Positions 1-7,151 are shown, numbered from the stretch's first letter. The stretch: 9,962 bases of DNA from Candidatus Latescibacterota bacterium (GCA_012271065.1 JAAXHE010000018.1:1-9962); one strand, 5' to 3'. A program made the numbers and translations. The notes: generated from the letters alone by a model not told the origin.

Positions 1-86
1 AATGTTATTTTCGCATTGAGGCTAATTGCGAAACGGCCGGACGTTTCCGAGAGGCGGAACACCGGATGGCGAAGGGGACGCTGTCT

Positions 87-103
87 CGCGGGCGGTTCCC
101 GCG
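87..103 (+). promoter_or_regulatory. Leader hairpin upstream of the GWxTD gene
   Basis: A perfect 6-bp inverted repeat (CGCGGG at 87-92, CCCGCG at 98-103) encloses a 5-nt loop. It lies 12 nt before the AAGGA Shine-Dalgarno at 116-120 of the following gene. No T-run follows it, so it does not look like an intrinsic terminator. A leader-RNA structure, or chance in GC-rich DNA, are both possible. A second 7-bp inverted repeat (TTTCGCA 9-15, TGCGAAA 27-33) lies further upstream. Confidence 0.3.
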
Positions 104-126
104 TGTCTCGTACTCAAGGATTGGAC

Positions 127-2361
127 GTGATAATCAGACTTGGAACAGGATGCCTGGTCGTCGCCGCACTCGTATGGTACAGCGGCGCTTTCGCGTCTGA
201 AAACGACCTGAAGACGGCCGAAGAACGGTTCCGGATTGCGATCGAGCGTCTGGGGCGGGTCTCAACCGACGAGAGTCTCCGTGCATTGAAAGACGTGCTG
301 GCGGCGGATGAAAATCACGTTCCGGCGCACGTGGAAATCGCCAGGCTGCATATGTCGACAAATACGCCTCTTGCCAGGAGCACCGCCGAGAAATTCCTGC
401 GGCGCGCAATCCGGCTGGATCCGGAAAACTGGGAACATCGGGTGCTGCTGGGCGATCTCATGTGGGCGCAGGGGTTCCTGTCGAACGCGAAAAGACAATA
501 TGAGGAAGTCTTGGAGCAGGATCCGCGAAACCCGCAAGCGGCTTTCGGGCTTGGAGTCTACTACGTGAAGGACTTCATGAAGTATTGGAACATGATCGAC
601 ACGGAGGGAATCAGCCACAGCGTGGTGCTTGAGTGGCGGCATTTCGCCCGGGAATACCGTGAGTTGGCAATCCGGAATCTCGGGCAGAGCATCCAGTACG
701 ATCCGGGACTCAAGGACGCCTATTACCAGCTGGGCCTGGTCTATATGGAGGATATGAGATCCGCTCCCGAAGCCGCGGGAAGGGCGCTCGTAGGCGTCGC
801 CAACTCACTGCTGAAGGCGTATCCCGGGAACAAGGACGCATTGCTCTTTGTCGGGTTGGGCTACCACACCGGCGGATTTCCGGACAAGGCATGGGATTTC
901 TACGTCCGGGCGCTCGACATGATGGGCGCGGAGGAACGTTCGATCATCGAATCCGTCGACGTCGTAGCCGACGATAAAGAGCGGACGCGTATCGCGAAAG
1001 CAGACACGCAGACGCAAGAATCGAGAGGAGAATGGGTTGAGAGTGTTGAGAGGGAACGGTTCTGGCTCAAGCAAGACCCGTTGCTGCTGACGGAATCGAA
1101 CGAACGGAGAATGGAGCACTACCGCCGGGTGGCCTATGCCAATTTGCGGTTCGGCAAGCCCAGGCAAGGAATCGCGGGCTGGCGCACCCCGATGGGGAGG
1201 GTCTACATCAAGTACGGTGACCCGCTTGGACGGACGGTGACGCGTCCCGAGGTGGACCAGCAGGGACGTACTGTTCAGGCGCATATGGAGCTGTGGGCTT
1301 ATGAAGGCTTTTCCTTTCGATTCAGGAACTGGAACGGTTTGGACGGCTGGCACTTTGACGTCAGCTCTCCCGTTTTCCCTTCCGGAGAATGGGTCCTCGA
1401 TCGCACGCCGCAGCGATTCGTGGATCCCTTTCGTGACCGGAAGTACAGCCTGCCGTACCAGGCGGCCGCGTTTCGAGATGCCGGCAGGATACGCCTCGAG
1501 GTAGCCTATGCGATTGCGAAGGAGAGATTGAGGATGTCTCACACGGGCGGCGTCGACCTGCAGGATGGGCTGTTCCTGTTTGATGGCGACTGGAAAGAGG
1601 TCTCGCGGGCGGTTTATGCGACCCGGCGGCTTGCGGACGTGGGACAGGATAGCCTCAGGGGGCAGTACCTTCTGTCGAGGTCGACGCTGATGGTTGATCC
1701 GGGGGACTATCATCTCATCGCCGAGGTGCAGGACCGCGGGACCCGATCCGTCGGCACGTTCCGGGACACATTCGAATTCCCGATCGTGGGTTCCCTGCCC
1801 GCGATGAGCGATCTGCTGGTGGCAACCGACATCCGGATGGACGATCCGTTTCCCGAACGGCGGGAGGATTTGAGGCTGGCGTTGAATCCGCTCCACACGT
1901 TCTATCGCTCGGAATCGGTGTACGTCTATTTCGAGGTCTACAACCTTGCGCGGGGTGATTTCGGAGGGACCAAATACGAGATTACCTATCGGGTCGGGCG
2001 CCCGGAATCGTCCGAAGTGGTCCCCGGGAGATTCGAGGCCGTGGCACTGGCCGAACCGGTTGGTGAAGTTCGTATGCGGGTCGGACCGGTGCGGGAGGAC
2101 GGGCCTGTCGAATATCAGGTGAGGTACATTCCGGCCGAGCGAAACCGGGTTTCGAGAATGTTTCGAAAGTTTGAAGGCGAGGCGGGAGAGACCGCGGTTA
2201 CCGTTCGTTATAAAGGAGACCGGGCGGATGATTTCACCTATCTTCAGATCGCCCTGGATAGCGTACCGGTGGGGGTCCACAGGCTGTCGGTAGAACTGAA
2301 GGACCTGAACAGCGCGGGGCAGGGTGACGAGAGACGCGTGTTGTTCCGCGTGATAGAGTGA
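127..2361 (+). CDS. Exported TPR/GWxTD-domain protein
   Basis: This 744-residue protein of unknown biochemical role carries the GWxTD domain found in many uncultured and FCB/Acidobacteria-type bacteria. GTG at 127 is chosen because AAGGA (116-120) sits 6 nt before it and the protein then opens with a classical signal peptide (hydrophobic core about 5-18, likely cleavage AFA|SE after residue 23). An in-frame TTG at 16 would add 37 basic residues ahead of that signal. Residues of about 25-270 form helical TPR-like repeats, with motifs such as A..FLRRAIRLDPEN and A..QYEEVLEQDPRN. The GWxTD core follows: GWRTPMGRVYIKYGDP starts at residue 351, with the signature Asp replaced by Pro355. The C-terminal part is beta-rich and contains VYVYFEVYNL, typical of the family's second half. 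It probably acts in the periplasm as a protein-interaction scaffold. It is followed by a 324-bp spacer, so it need not be co-transcribed with the next gene. Confidence 0.85.
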   Translation: MIIRLGTGCLVVAALVWYSGAFASENDLKTAEERFRIAIERLGRVSTDESLRALKDVLAADENHVPAHVEIARLHMSTNTPLARSTAEKFLRRAIRLDPENWEHRVLLGDLMWAQGFLSNAKRQYEEVLEQDPRNPQAAFGLGVYYVKDFMKYWNMIDTEGISHSVVLEWRHFAREYRELAIRNLGQSIQYDPGLKDAYYQLGLVYMEDMRSAPEAAGRALVGVANSLLKAYPGNKDALLFVGLGYHTGGFPDKAWDFYVRALDMMGAEERSIIESVDVVADDKERTRIAKADTQTQESRGEWVESVERERFWLKQDPLLLTESNERRMEHYRRVAYANLRFGKPRQGIAGWRTPMGRVYIKYGDPLGRTVTRPEVDQQGRTVQAHMELWAYEGFSFRFRNWNGLDGWHFDVSSPVFPSGEWVLDRTPQRFVDPFRDRKYSLPYQAAAFRDAGRIRLEVAYAIAKERLRMSHTGGVDLQDGLFLFDGDWKEVSRAVYATRRLADVGQDSLRGQYLLSRSTLMVDPGDYHLIAEVQDRGTRSVGTFRDTFEFPIVGSLPAMSDLLVATDIRMDDPFPERREDLRLALNPLHTFYRSESVYVYFEVYNLARGDFGGTKYEITYRVGRPESSEVVPGRFEAVALAEPVGEVRMRVGPVREDGPVEYQVRYIPAERNRVSRMFRKFEGEAGETAVTVRYKGDRADDFTYLQIALDSVPVGVHRLSVELKDLNSAGQGDERRVLFRVIE

Positions 2362-2464
2362 AGAAGGGTAGGCGTGAGTCACGGAAGAGGTGAGAGGTGC
2401 ACACCCAACCCAGAATCCAGCTATTACTTGCTTCTTTCCATTTGCGTATAGGGGATTAGCCTCA

Positions 2465-2707
2465 ATGGGAAAAAAACAGCAACGCGGCGACGCGATAAAA
2501 CCCTCCGAAACAGGGCGTTATCGACGTATAGAAGGACGTATTTTCCTTTCACGGCCAGTGACCTGGTTTATCCTGGTAATCAGCCGTCTAATCGCCTTTA
2601 TTTACAAACACATAGTCGAATTAACGTCCCCAAAGACTTGCAAATCAAGGTTAGCCCCCGAGGCGTCGGGACAGGAGGATGAACCATCGCTGGTACCAGA
2701 GACATAG
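2465..2707 (+). CDS. Doubtful small membrane protein ORF
   Basis: An 80-codon ORF starts at ATG 2465 and ends at the TAG ending at 2707. AGGGGA (2450-2455) lies 9 nt before the ATG and is a weak Shine-Dalgarno. The predicted peptide is basic at the N-terminus, has one hydrophobic stretch around residues 31-44 (VTWFILVISRLIAFIY) and a polar tail. I do not recognise a family. By hand count the DNA is about 46% G+C over 2461-2640, against 68-72% over 2821-2940, and the codons are A/T-ending far more often than in neighbouring genes. It overlaps the proposed start of the next gene by 22 nt. It could be a real small protein, a decayed gene remnant or chance. The rest of the 2362-2685 spacer shows no convincing promoter or terminator. 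Confidence 0.3.
   Translation: MGKKQQRGDAIKPSETGRYRRIEGRIFLSRPVTWFILVISRLIAFIYKHIVELTSPKTCKSRLAPEASGQEDEPSLVPET
2674..2678 (+). promoter_or_regulatory. Shine-Dalgarno GGAGG that points to an ATC start
   Basis: GGAGG lies 7 nt before ATC at 2686, an ideal distance for initiation there. The only nearby ATG (2679) directly abuts the GGAGG, is in another frame and gives only 13 codons. The first in-frame ATG of the downstream protein is at 2752, more than 70 nt away and without its own Shine-Dalgarno. This site therefore argues for a start at 2686. Confidence 0.6.
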
Positions 2708-4068
2708 GCTCCAGGCTTGAGCTGTTCGTCGACGACTGGCTGATCGACACGATGACGGACACGAGCCTCAAACTCCATCCTCCGGCGCCGGCTGAGGTCG
2801 CCCTCGACTTCGACCGACCCTGGGAAGGGGAGACGTCCTGGGTCGCCAACGTCATCCTCGACGACGGGCGCTACCGCCTGTGGTACCGCGGCGCCGGCGC
2901 TGACGGAACGAACAGGACGACCTGTTACGCCGAGAGCCCCGACGGCATCCACTTCGAGCGTCCAACCCTCGGGCTCCACGAGTTCGAGGGCTCGAAGGAG
3001 AACAACATCGTCATGGGGGCCACGCACTGGAACGCCTGCGTCTTCAGGGATCCCAATCCCGCCGCGCCGGCCTCGCAGCGGTACAAGGGCTTCCTGAGGG
3101 GTGAAAAGCTGGACGGGCGCTCCACGATTTACGGCTATGGTTCAACCGACGGCATCCATTGGGATCTGATCCGGGACGGACCGATCCTGCATGCGCCACC
3201 CGACGACCGCCCCGTCTTCGACTCACCCAACGTGGCCTTCTGGGACGTCAACATTCGCAAGTACGTCAGCTACTTGAGGGGTTTCACGCCCGATTGCGAC
3301 CGCGGCGAGAGCCCCGCTCAGGGCGGCCCATACCGGTCGATTCGGAGGGCCGAGTCGGACGACTTTCTGGTCTGGACCGTGCCGGAGCTGATCGACATGG
3401 GCGGAAGACAGAAAGAGCACCTTTACACCAATGCGGCGACCCCCTACTTCCGCGCTCCCCACGTCTACCTGATGTTCCCCAAGCGGCTCCGGCTTGGCCG
3501 GAAGTTCCACAAGGACTGGGTGTTCGACGGCCTGTCAGAGGGGGTCTTCATGTCCAGCCGTGACGGCATCCGGTGGGACCGTCGGTTCATGGGGCCGTTC
3601 ATCCGCCCGGGCCTTGACTCAAGGAACTGGAATGAGCGGAATATGGCCGCCGGCGTGGGCGTTGTGCCCACCGGCGCCGATGAAATTTCGATCTACTACG
3701 TGGAGAACTACCGGAACCCGACGTGCCGGCTCCGTCGGGGCGTTCTTCGGACCGACGGTTTCGTCTCCGTCAACGCGCCCTTCGGCGGCGGCGAGATGAT
3801 AACCAGGCCCTTCACCTTCGCTGGCACCGAACTGGTCATCAACTACTCGACGTCGGTGGCCGGCGAAATCCGGTTCGAGTTGCAGGACGAACGTGGCAAC
3901 CCCATCGAGGGCCGCACGCTCTCCGAAAGCGCCGAGATCTTTGGAGACGAGATTGCGCGGGCGGTCAGCTGGGAAAGCGGCTCAGACGTGTCTGCGCTGG
4001 CCGGAAGGCCGGTGCGTCTTCGCGCGGCGATGAAGGAGGCCGACCTCTACGCCATTCGCTTCCGGTAG
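2686..4068 (+). CDS. GH32-like five-bladed beta-propeller protein
   Basis: Likely a carbohydrate-active or carbohydrate-binding protein of the GH32/GH43-type propeller superfamily; the substrate is unknown. The 460 residues counted from ATC 2686 include LFVDDWLID at 13-21, the usual N-terminal signature of this family, which lies upstream of the first ATG (2752, residue 23). Propeller strands recur as SPDGIHF (84-90), STDGIHW (153-159) and SSRDGIRW (290-297). Other family-like segments are FDSPNVAFWD (178-187), which may hold the acidic residues of the active centre, ESDDFLVWT (223-231) and YFRAPHVYLMFPKR (254-267). The C-terminal 90 residues form a beta-sandwich-like end found in relatives (FGDEI.RAVSW, DVSALAGRPVRLR). 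There is no signal peptide, so it appears cytoplasmic. Its codons are strongly C-ending, unlike the genes around it. If ATC is not used, the gene needs a sequence correction at position 2688 or has lost its start. A sialidase-like gene follows after 94 nt and the two probably form a pair. Confidence 0.8.
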   Translation: MAGTRDIGSRLELFVDDWLIDTMTDTSLKLHPPAPAEVALDFDRPWEGETSWVANVILDDGRYRLWYRGAGADGTNRTTCYAESPDGIHFERPTLGLHEFEGSKENNIVMGATHWNACVFRDPNPAAPASQRYKGFLRGEKLDGRSTIYGYGSTDGIHWDLIRDGPILHAPPDDRPVFDSPNVAFWDVNIRKYVSYLRGFTPDCDRGESPAQGGPYRSIRRAESDDFLVWTVPELIDMGGRQKEHLYTNAATPYFRAPHVYLMFPKRLRLGRKFHKDWVFDGLSEGVFMSSRDGIRWDRRFMGPFIRPGLDSRNWNERNMAAGVGVVPTGADEISIYYVENYRNPTCRLRRGVLRTDGFVSVNAPFGGGEMITRPFTFAGTELVINYSTSVAGEIRFELQDERGNPIEGRTLSESAEIFGDEIARAVSWESGSDVSALAGRPVRLRAAMKEADLYAIRFR

Positions 4069-4104
4069 CTGATGGGGCGTTCGACCCTGAGTACCCGTCA
4101 TGGC

Positions 4105-4114
4105 CGGGATCCCG
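4105..4114. repeat. Palindrome in the gap between the two propeller genes
   Basis: CGGGATCCCG is a perfect 10-bp palindrome within the 94-nt gap. The surrounding text, GTCATGGCCGGGATCCCGCC, resembles the GTCATTCCCGCGAAAGCGGG class of dispersed intergenic repeats seen in many genomes. A single window cannot show whether it recurs. There is no T-tract, so a terminator role is unlikely. Confidence 0.25.
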
Positions 4115-4162
4115 CCCTCGATTCTTTGAATGTGTGCGTAACGAGACCTGGAGGAAATAAGC

Positions 4163-5443
4163 ATGGCCGATTCGGGAAAGCCGAATTTTCGAAAGCCGGT
4201 CCCTGAGGGCGTTATCGAGCATATCGGGGTTGGCGCCGGAAGCGCGACGGCTGTTGTGGAGGCGCGGGGCGGGCTGCTGATGATAGCGGGCCGCAGATGT
4301 TACCGGTCCGGAGACGCCGGATTGACCTGGGAAGAAGCGGAAGCGCCCGACTGGGAATCCCTGGGAGAAACCTCCTGCCTGTCGTGCATCCGGCTGCAGT
4401 CGGGCGGGCTTGCCCTCGCGCATCTCGGAAAGGGAAACCGGCATCGCGGATCCGAGATGTTCAACTGGAATCCGTTCTACCTGTCGGTGTCTGACGACGA
4501 GGGCGGGTCCTGGTCCGGAGGGTGGCCGATGAATCTGCTCGGAGGGCCGTATTACGATACGATGATTCAGATGCCAGGCGGCAGGCTGGTGATGCCGAGC
4601 CGGATCTGCCATAGCAATAACCATCATTCGGGGTTGGAGTACGCGCGGGTGAGCAGCTACGGGTCCTGGAAGGGGCTGCGCCTTCAGGTGAGCGGTCACT
4701 ATCATTACCCGGAGGTGGATATTGCCGCGGTGAGCTATTCGGACGACGACGGCCGTACGTGGCAGATGTGCGGGGGGCAGTTGATGGGCTGGTTCGATGC
4801 CGAGGGCATACCGAACGGCCGCGGCGGCATCACCGCCGTGGATGAACCCGGCGTGGCGGTGTGTCCCGACGGACGGCTGATGATGATGGCGAGGTCCACG
4901 GTGGGGCGGCTGGTGCAGTGTTACAGCGAGGACGGCGGCGAGACCTGGACGCCCGTGGTTCCGAGCGACCTGGCCGCATCCTATTCGCCGCCCAGGCTCA
5001 GACGGATTCCGGGTACGGGCGACTTGATGTGCGTCTGGAACCAGACGTCAAGGGAGGAAATCCTGAGAGGGTACCGGCGCGGAAGGCTGTCGTCGGCAAT
5101 TTCGAGCGACGGCGGCGCCAGCTGGTCTCGTTTCAGGACCATCGAACTCAGCGGCGGGATGGAGGACGTGGAACGGGTCCCCCCTCAGTATCCCGTCAGC
5201 CCCGTGATCGCGCTTCCGGAACTGGGGACGCTGCCGGACGACTTTGCGACGTTCGATTACGCGAACGTCTGGTTTCACGGCGACCGCGTGCTGCTGATGT
5301 ATCATCGAAGCTGGGTGGAGGCGGATGAGGACACCGGCGAAGCTGTGACGCTCGGTGAACGGAAGCTCACGGCCAGAAAGCCCGGCGAACTGGTACTGCG
5401 AGTCTATCCGCTCGCGTGGTTCTACGATCGCAAAGGCGCTTGA
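4163..5443 (+). CDS. Sialidase-like BNR/Asp-box propeller protein
   Basis: This 426-residue protein resembles the exo-alpha-sialidase (GH33-like) superfamily. Five Asp boxes with the S-x-D-x-G-x-S/T-W pattern are visible at residues 49-56, 110-117, 193-200, 255-262 and 314-321, spaced 59-83 residues apart as expected for a six-bladed propeller. The segment DEPGVAVCPDGRLMMMARS (227-245) matches the family's usual acid-then-arginine blade: E228 and R244 are candidate active-site residues, and R147 in MPSRICHS is another candidate. The canonical RIP motif near the N-terminus is not evident. No signal peptide is present, which is unusual for a secreted sialidase and suggests cytoplasmic processing of an imported sugar, or a non-sialidase substrate. 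GGAGGAAAT at 4151-4159 lies just before ATG 4163 and fixes the start. The gene ends in a possible terminator hairpin. Confidence 0.85.
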   Translation: MADSGKPNFRKPVPEGVIEHIGVGAGSATAVVEARGGLLMIAGRRCYRSGDAGLTWEEAEAPDWESLGETSCLSCIRLQSGGLALAHLGKGNRHRGSEMFNWNPFYLSVSDDEGGSWSGGWPMNLLGGPYYDTMIQMPGGRLVMPSRICHSNNHHSGLEYARVSSYGSWKGLRLQVSGHYHYPEVDIAAVSYSDDDGRTWQMCGGQLMGWFDAEGIPNGRGGITAVDEPGVAVCPDGRLMMMARSTVGRLVQCYSEDGGETWTPVVPSDLAASYSPPRLRRIPGTGDLMCVWNQTSREEILRGYRRGRLSSAISSDGGASWSRFRTIELSGGMEDVERVPPQYPVSPVIALPELGTLPDDFATFDYANVWFHGDRVLLMYHRSWVEADEDTGEAVTLGERKLTARKPGELVLRVYPLAWFYDRKGA

Positions 5444-5463
5444 ATACGAATCGGCGCGCCTTT
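5432..5463 (+). terminator. Possible intrinsic terminator after the sialidase-like gene
   Basis: AAAGGCGC (5432-5439) and GCGCCTTT (5456-5463) form a perfect 8-bp stem around a 16-nt loop, followed by CTTAGGG. The stem begins inside the last codons of the sialidase-like gene. The U-tract is short and the loop long, so it is a weak candidate. A strong promoter 70 nt downstream fits a transcription-unit boundary here. Confidence 0.4.
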
Positions 5464-5533
5464 CTTAGGGTGCTGACGGAAATCGCCGCCGTGGTTAGTG
5501 CGCGCCGTTTCGGGGCAGATTCAACCAAATACA

Positions 5534-5562
5534 TTGACTAATCTGATAATTTGGATTATAAA
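5534..5562 (+). promoter_or_regulatory. Sigma70-type promoter for the YtxH-porin unit
   Basis: TTGACT (-35, 5534-5539) and TATAAA (-10, 5557-5562) are separated by exactly 17 bp. They lie in a markedly AT-rich patch (about 32% G+C over 5521-5580 by hand count) in otherwise GC-rich DNA. Transcription would start near 5569, leaving a leader of about 50 nt before the GTG at 5619. It is the only near-consensus promoter I find in the window and probably drives the genes from 5619 onward. Confidence 0.65.
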
Positions 5563-5618
5563 TTAGGGATTCCTGCGAGAATCTCAATAGAGGACAACCA
5601 ACTGACCAGGAGGCTTCG

Positions 5619-5852
5619 GTGGATCGCGAGATGAATAACATGGGGTTTTGCCTGGGCGTTTTCGGTCTCGGCGCCATCATCGGGATGGCTCTGGGGATAA
5701 TCGCCGGCGTTCTGCTGGCGCCCCGGAGCGGTATCGAAACCCGCCAGACCGTTCGACGCAACGTGGACAAAGCCGTCAACAAGGGCAGGTCATTCGTGGA
5801 ACGCATCCGCGCGCAAAACGGCGACGGTGCGGAAGAACCCGCCGAATCCTAG
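5619..5852 (+). CDS. YtxH-like small membrane protein
   Basis: This 77-residue protein resembles the YtxH/general-stress family, whose function is poorly known. One glycine-rich membrane segment spans about residues 9-33. It is followed directly by LLAPRSGIETR (32-42), which matches the family's hallmark L-x-APxSGxETR, and then a basic amphipathic helix (QTVRRNVDKAVNKGRSFVERIRAQ). GTG 5619 is preferred because CCAGGAGG (5607-5613) ends 5 nt before it. In-frame ATGs at 5631 and 5640 are less well placed. It is the first gene downstream of the 5534 promoter, and 99 nt separate it from the porin gene. It probably sits in the inner membrane with its basic tail in the cytoplasm. Confidence 0.75.
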   Translation: MDREMNNMGFCLGVFGLGAIIGMALGIIAGVLLAPRSGIETRQTVRRNVDKAVNKGRSFVERIRAQNGDGAEEPAES

Positions 5853-5951
5853 ATTTTCCGTCCACATGGCATTCGACAAGAAAGGCAGGCCATGGATTTG
5901 TACTGCCTGCGCGCCGCTGGATCTGGATACTCGCCTGCGAAGGAGTGACTC

Positions 5952-7073
5952 TTGAAAAAGGCAATTGCCGCAGCGATTCTGGGTTGTCTGCTCAGCGGGG
6001 GACAATGGGCTTTTGCCGGAGAATTGTCGATTTACGGCTTTGTCCGCTTCGACGCCGTTTTCGACGATTCGAAGATGCAGAGCCACCAATTCGGCTTCTG
6101 GGTAAAGCCGGAAGAACCTGGGGCCGAAACCGATGGCAATTTGACCATGTACCCGCGTCTCACCCGCCTCGGGGCGAGATTCAAACCCGTGAAGTTGGAC
6201 GAGGTCTCAAGCATAAGCGGACTCGTCGAGATCGATTTTCAGAACGGGGGCAGCGAATCGCGCCAGATTCTGCGCCTCCGGCAGGCCTATTTCAATCTTC
6301 AGCGGGGAGACTGGCACTTTCTTGCCGGTCAGTGCTGGGACGTCATTTCGCCGATATTTCCGATCGCCAACAATGACGGTCTGATGTGGCATGCGGGCAA
6401 CCTGGGAGACCGTCATCCCCAGGCGCGGCTCACGTACAAGCCTGAGGCCGGGTTTTCCCTGGCGATTGCGGCGGGACAGACCGGTGCCGTGGATAAGAAA
6501 GACCTGGACAAGAATGGCATTCTGGATGGCTGGGATGCCGCATTGCCTTTCCTGCAGGCCCGGCTGGGATTCGCGCAGCCGAAGTTCAAAGGAGGCGCCT
6601 GGGCCCATTGGGGCGCCGAGGAGACAGCCGTCCCCGTGGGTGTCAGGGGCGAGACAAGCTTCAACTCGACCGCGGTGGGAGTTGACGCTTCGATTTCACT
6701 TACCGACCAGTTTTTGGTTCAGGGCGAAGCCTGGAAGGGAAAGAATCTCACGGACATCCGCGGCGGCATCGGACAGGGGGTCAACACAGCGACGGGCGAG
6801 GAGATCGCCTCCACCGGCGGGTGGGCGCAGATCGTGATCATGCCCAATGTCCAGTGGAAGCTCTACGCCGGGGCAACGGTGGAGCAGCCGGATGAGGATG
6901 CCGTGCCCTCGGGAGGGCGCACCAGGAATGGGGCCTTCTTCGCTGTCGGCCGTTATCGGCCGTGGAAGCCGTTACAGGTAGCCGTCGAATATCTTTACTG
7001 GAAGACCTCCTACAAGGGACCGAACGACGGGATCGCCAACCGGCTGGATATTCACTTTACCTACAATTTCTGA
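5952..7073 (+). CDS. Outer-membrane porin, DcaP/Porin_O-like
   Basis: A 373-residue predicted beta-barrel porin for passage of small solutes across the outer membrane. TTG 5952 is chosen because AAGGAG (5940-5945) lies 6 nt upstream and a signal peptide follows at once (LKK start, hydrophobic core, cleavage AFA|GE after residue 22). Family signatures are GELSIYGFVRFDA at the mature N-terminus, LRLRQAY (107-113), LAGQCWD (124-130) and a terminal Phe in IHFTYNF, the outer-membrane assembly signal. Residues 184-195 (DLDKNGILDGWD) form a near-perfect EF-hand/dockerin-type calcium loop, probably in a surface or periplasmic loop. It lies between the YtxH-like gene and the binding-protein gene, in the same direction, and is likely co-transcribed with both. 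The substrate cannot be read from sequence. The upstream gap (5853-5951) contains two alternative 6-bp stems, AGGCAG/CTGCCT and GCAGGC/GCCTGC, of doubtful meaning. Confidence 0.8.
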   Translation: MKKAIAAAILGCLLSGGQWAFAGELSIYGFVRFDAVFDDSKMQSHQFGFWVKPEEPGAETDGNLTMYPRLTRLGARFKPVKLDEVSSISGLVEIDFQNGGSESRQILRLRQAYFNLQRGDWHFLAGQCWDVISPIFPIANNDGLMWHAGNLGDRHPQARLTYKPEAGFSLAIAAGQTGAVDKKDLDKNGILDGWDAALPFLQARLGFAQPKFKGGAWAHWGAEETAVPVGVRGETSFNSTAVGVDASISLTDQFLVQGEAWKGKNLTDIRGGIGQGVNTATGEEIASTGGWAQIVIMPNVQWKLYAGATVEQPDEDAVPSGGRTRNGAFFAVGRYRPWKPLQVAVEYLYWKTSYKGPNDGIANRLDIHFTYNF

Positions 7074-7151
7074 GGATCTGTCGGCCCGAAGTTGAATTGA
7101 CGTGAAGTCACCTGGCTTCAGGCGAGCCGGTATCAGTTGACGAGGAGCGGA

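Noticed and set aside
16..126. Longer GWxTD protein beginning at TTG 16
   Set aside because: It would bury the signal peptide behind 37 basic residues and has no clear Shine-Dalgarno. GTG 127 has AAGGA at 6 nt and gives a normal leader.
805..2382. 525-codon open frame on the minus strand opposite the GWxTD gene
   Set aside because: It lies wholly antisense to a gene with a signal peptide, TPRs and a recognisable domain. Its translation is rich in Arg/Pro/His without any motif, as expected of a shadow frame in GC-rich DNA.
2428..2452. TTGCTT...TATAGG as a promoter for the small ORF
   Set aside because: The spacing is only 13 bp and both hexamers are poor matches.
3723..4160. 145-codon plus-strand frame overlapping the GH32-like gene
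   Set aside because: It is an Arg-rich out-of-frame reading of a conserved gene end, with no start signal of its own.
7097..7136. TTGACG as a -35 element before the binding-protein gene
   Set aside because: No acceptable -10 hexamer lies 16-18 bp downstream; TATCAG is 28 bp away. Co-transcription with the porin is simpler.
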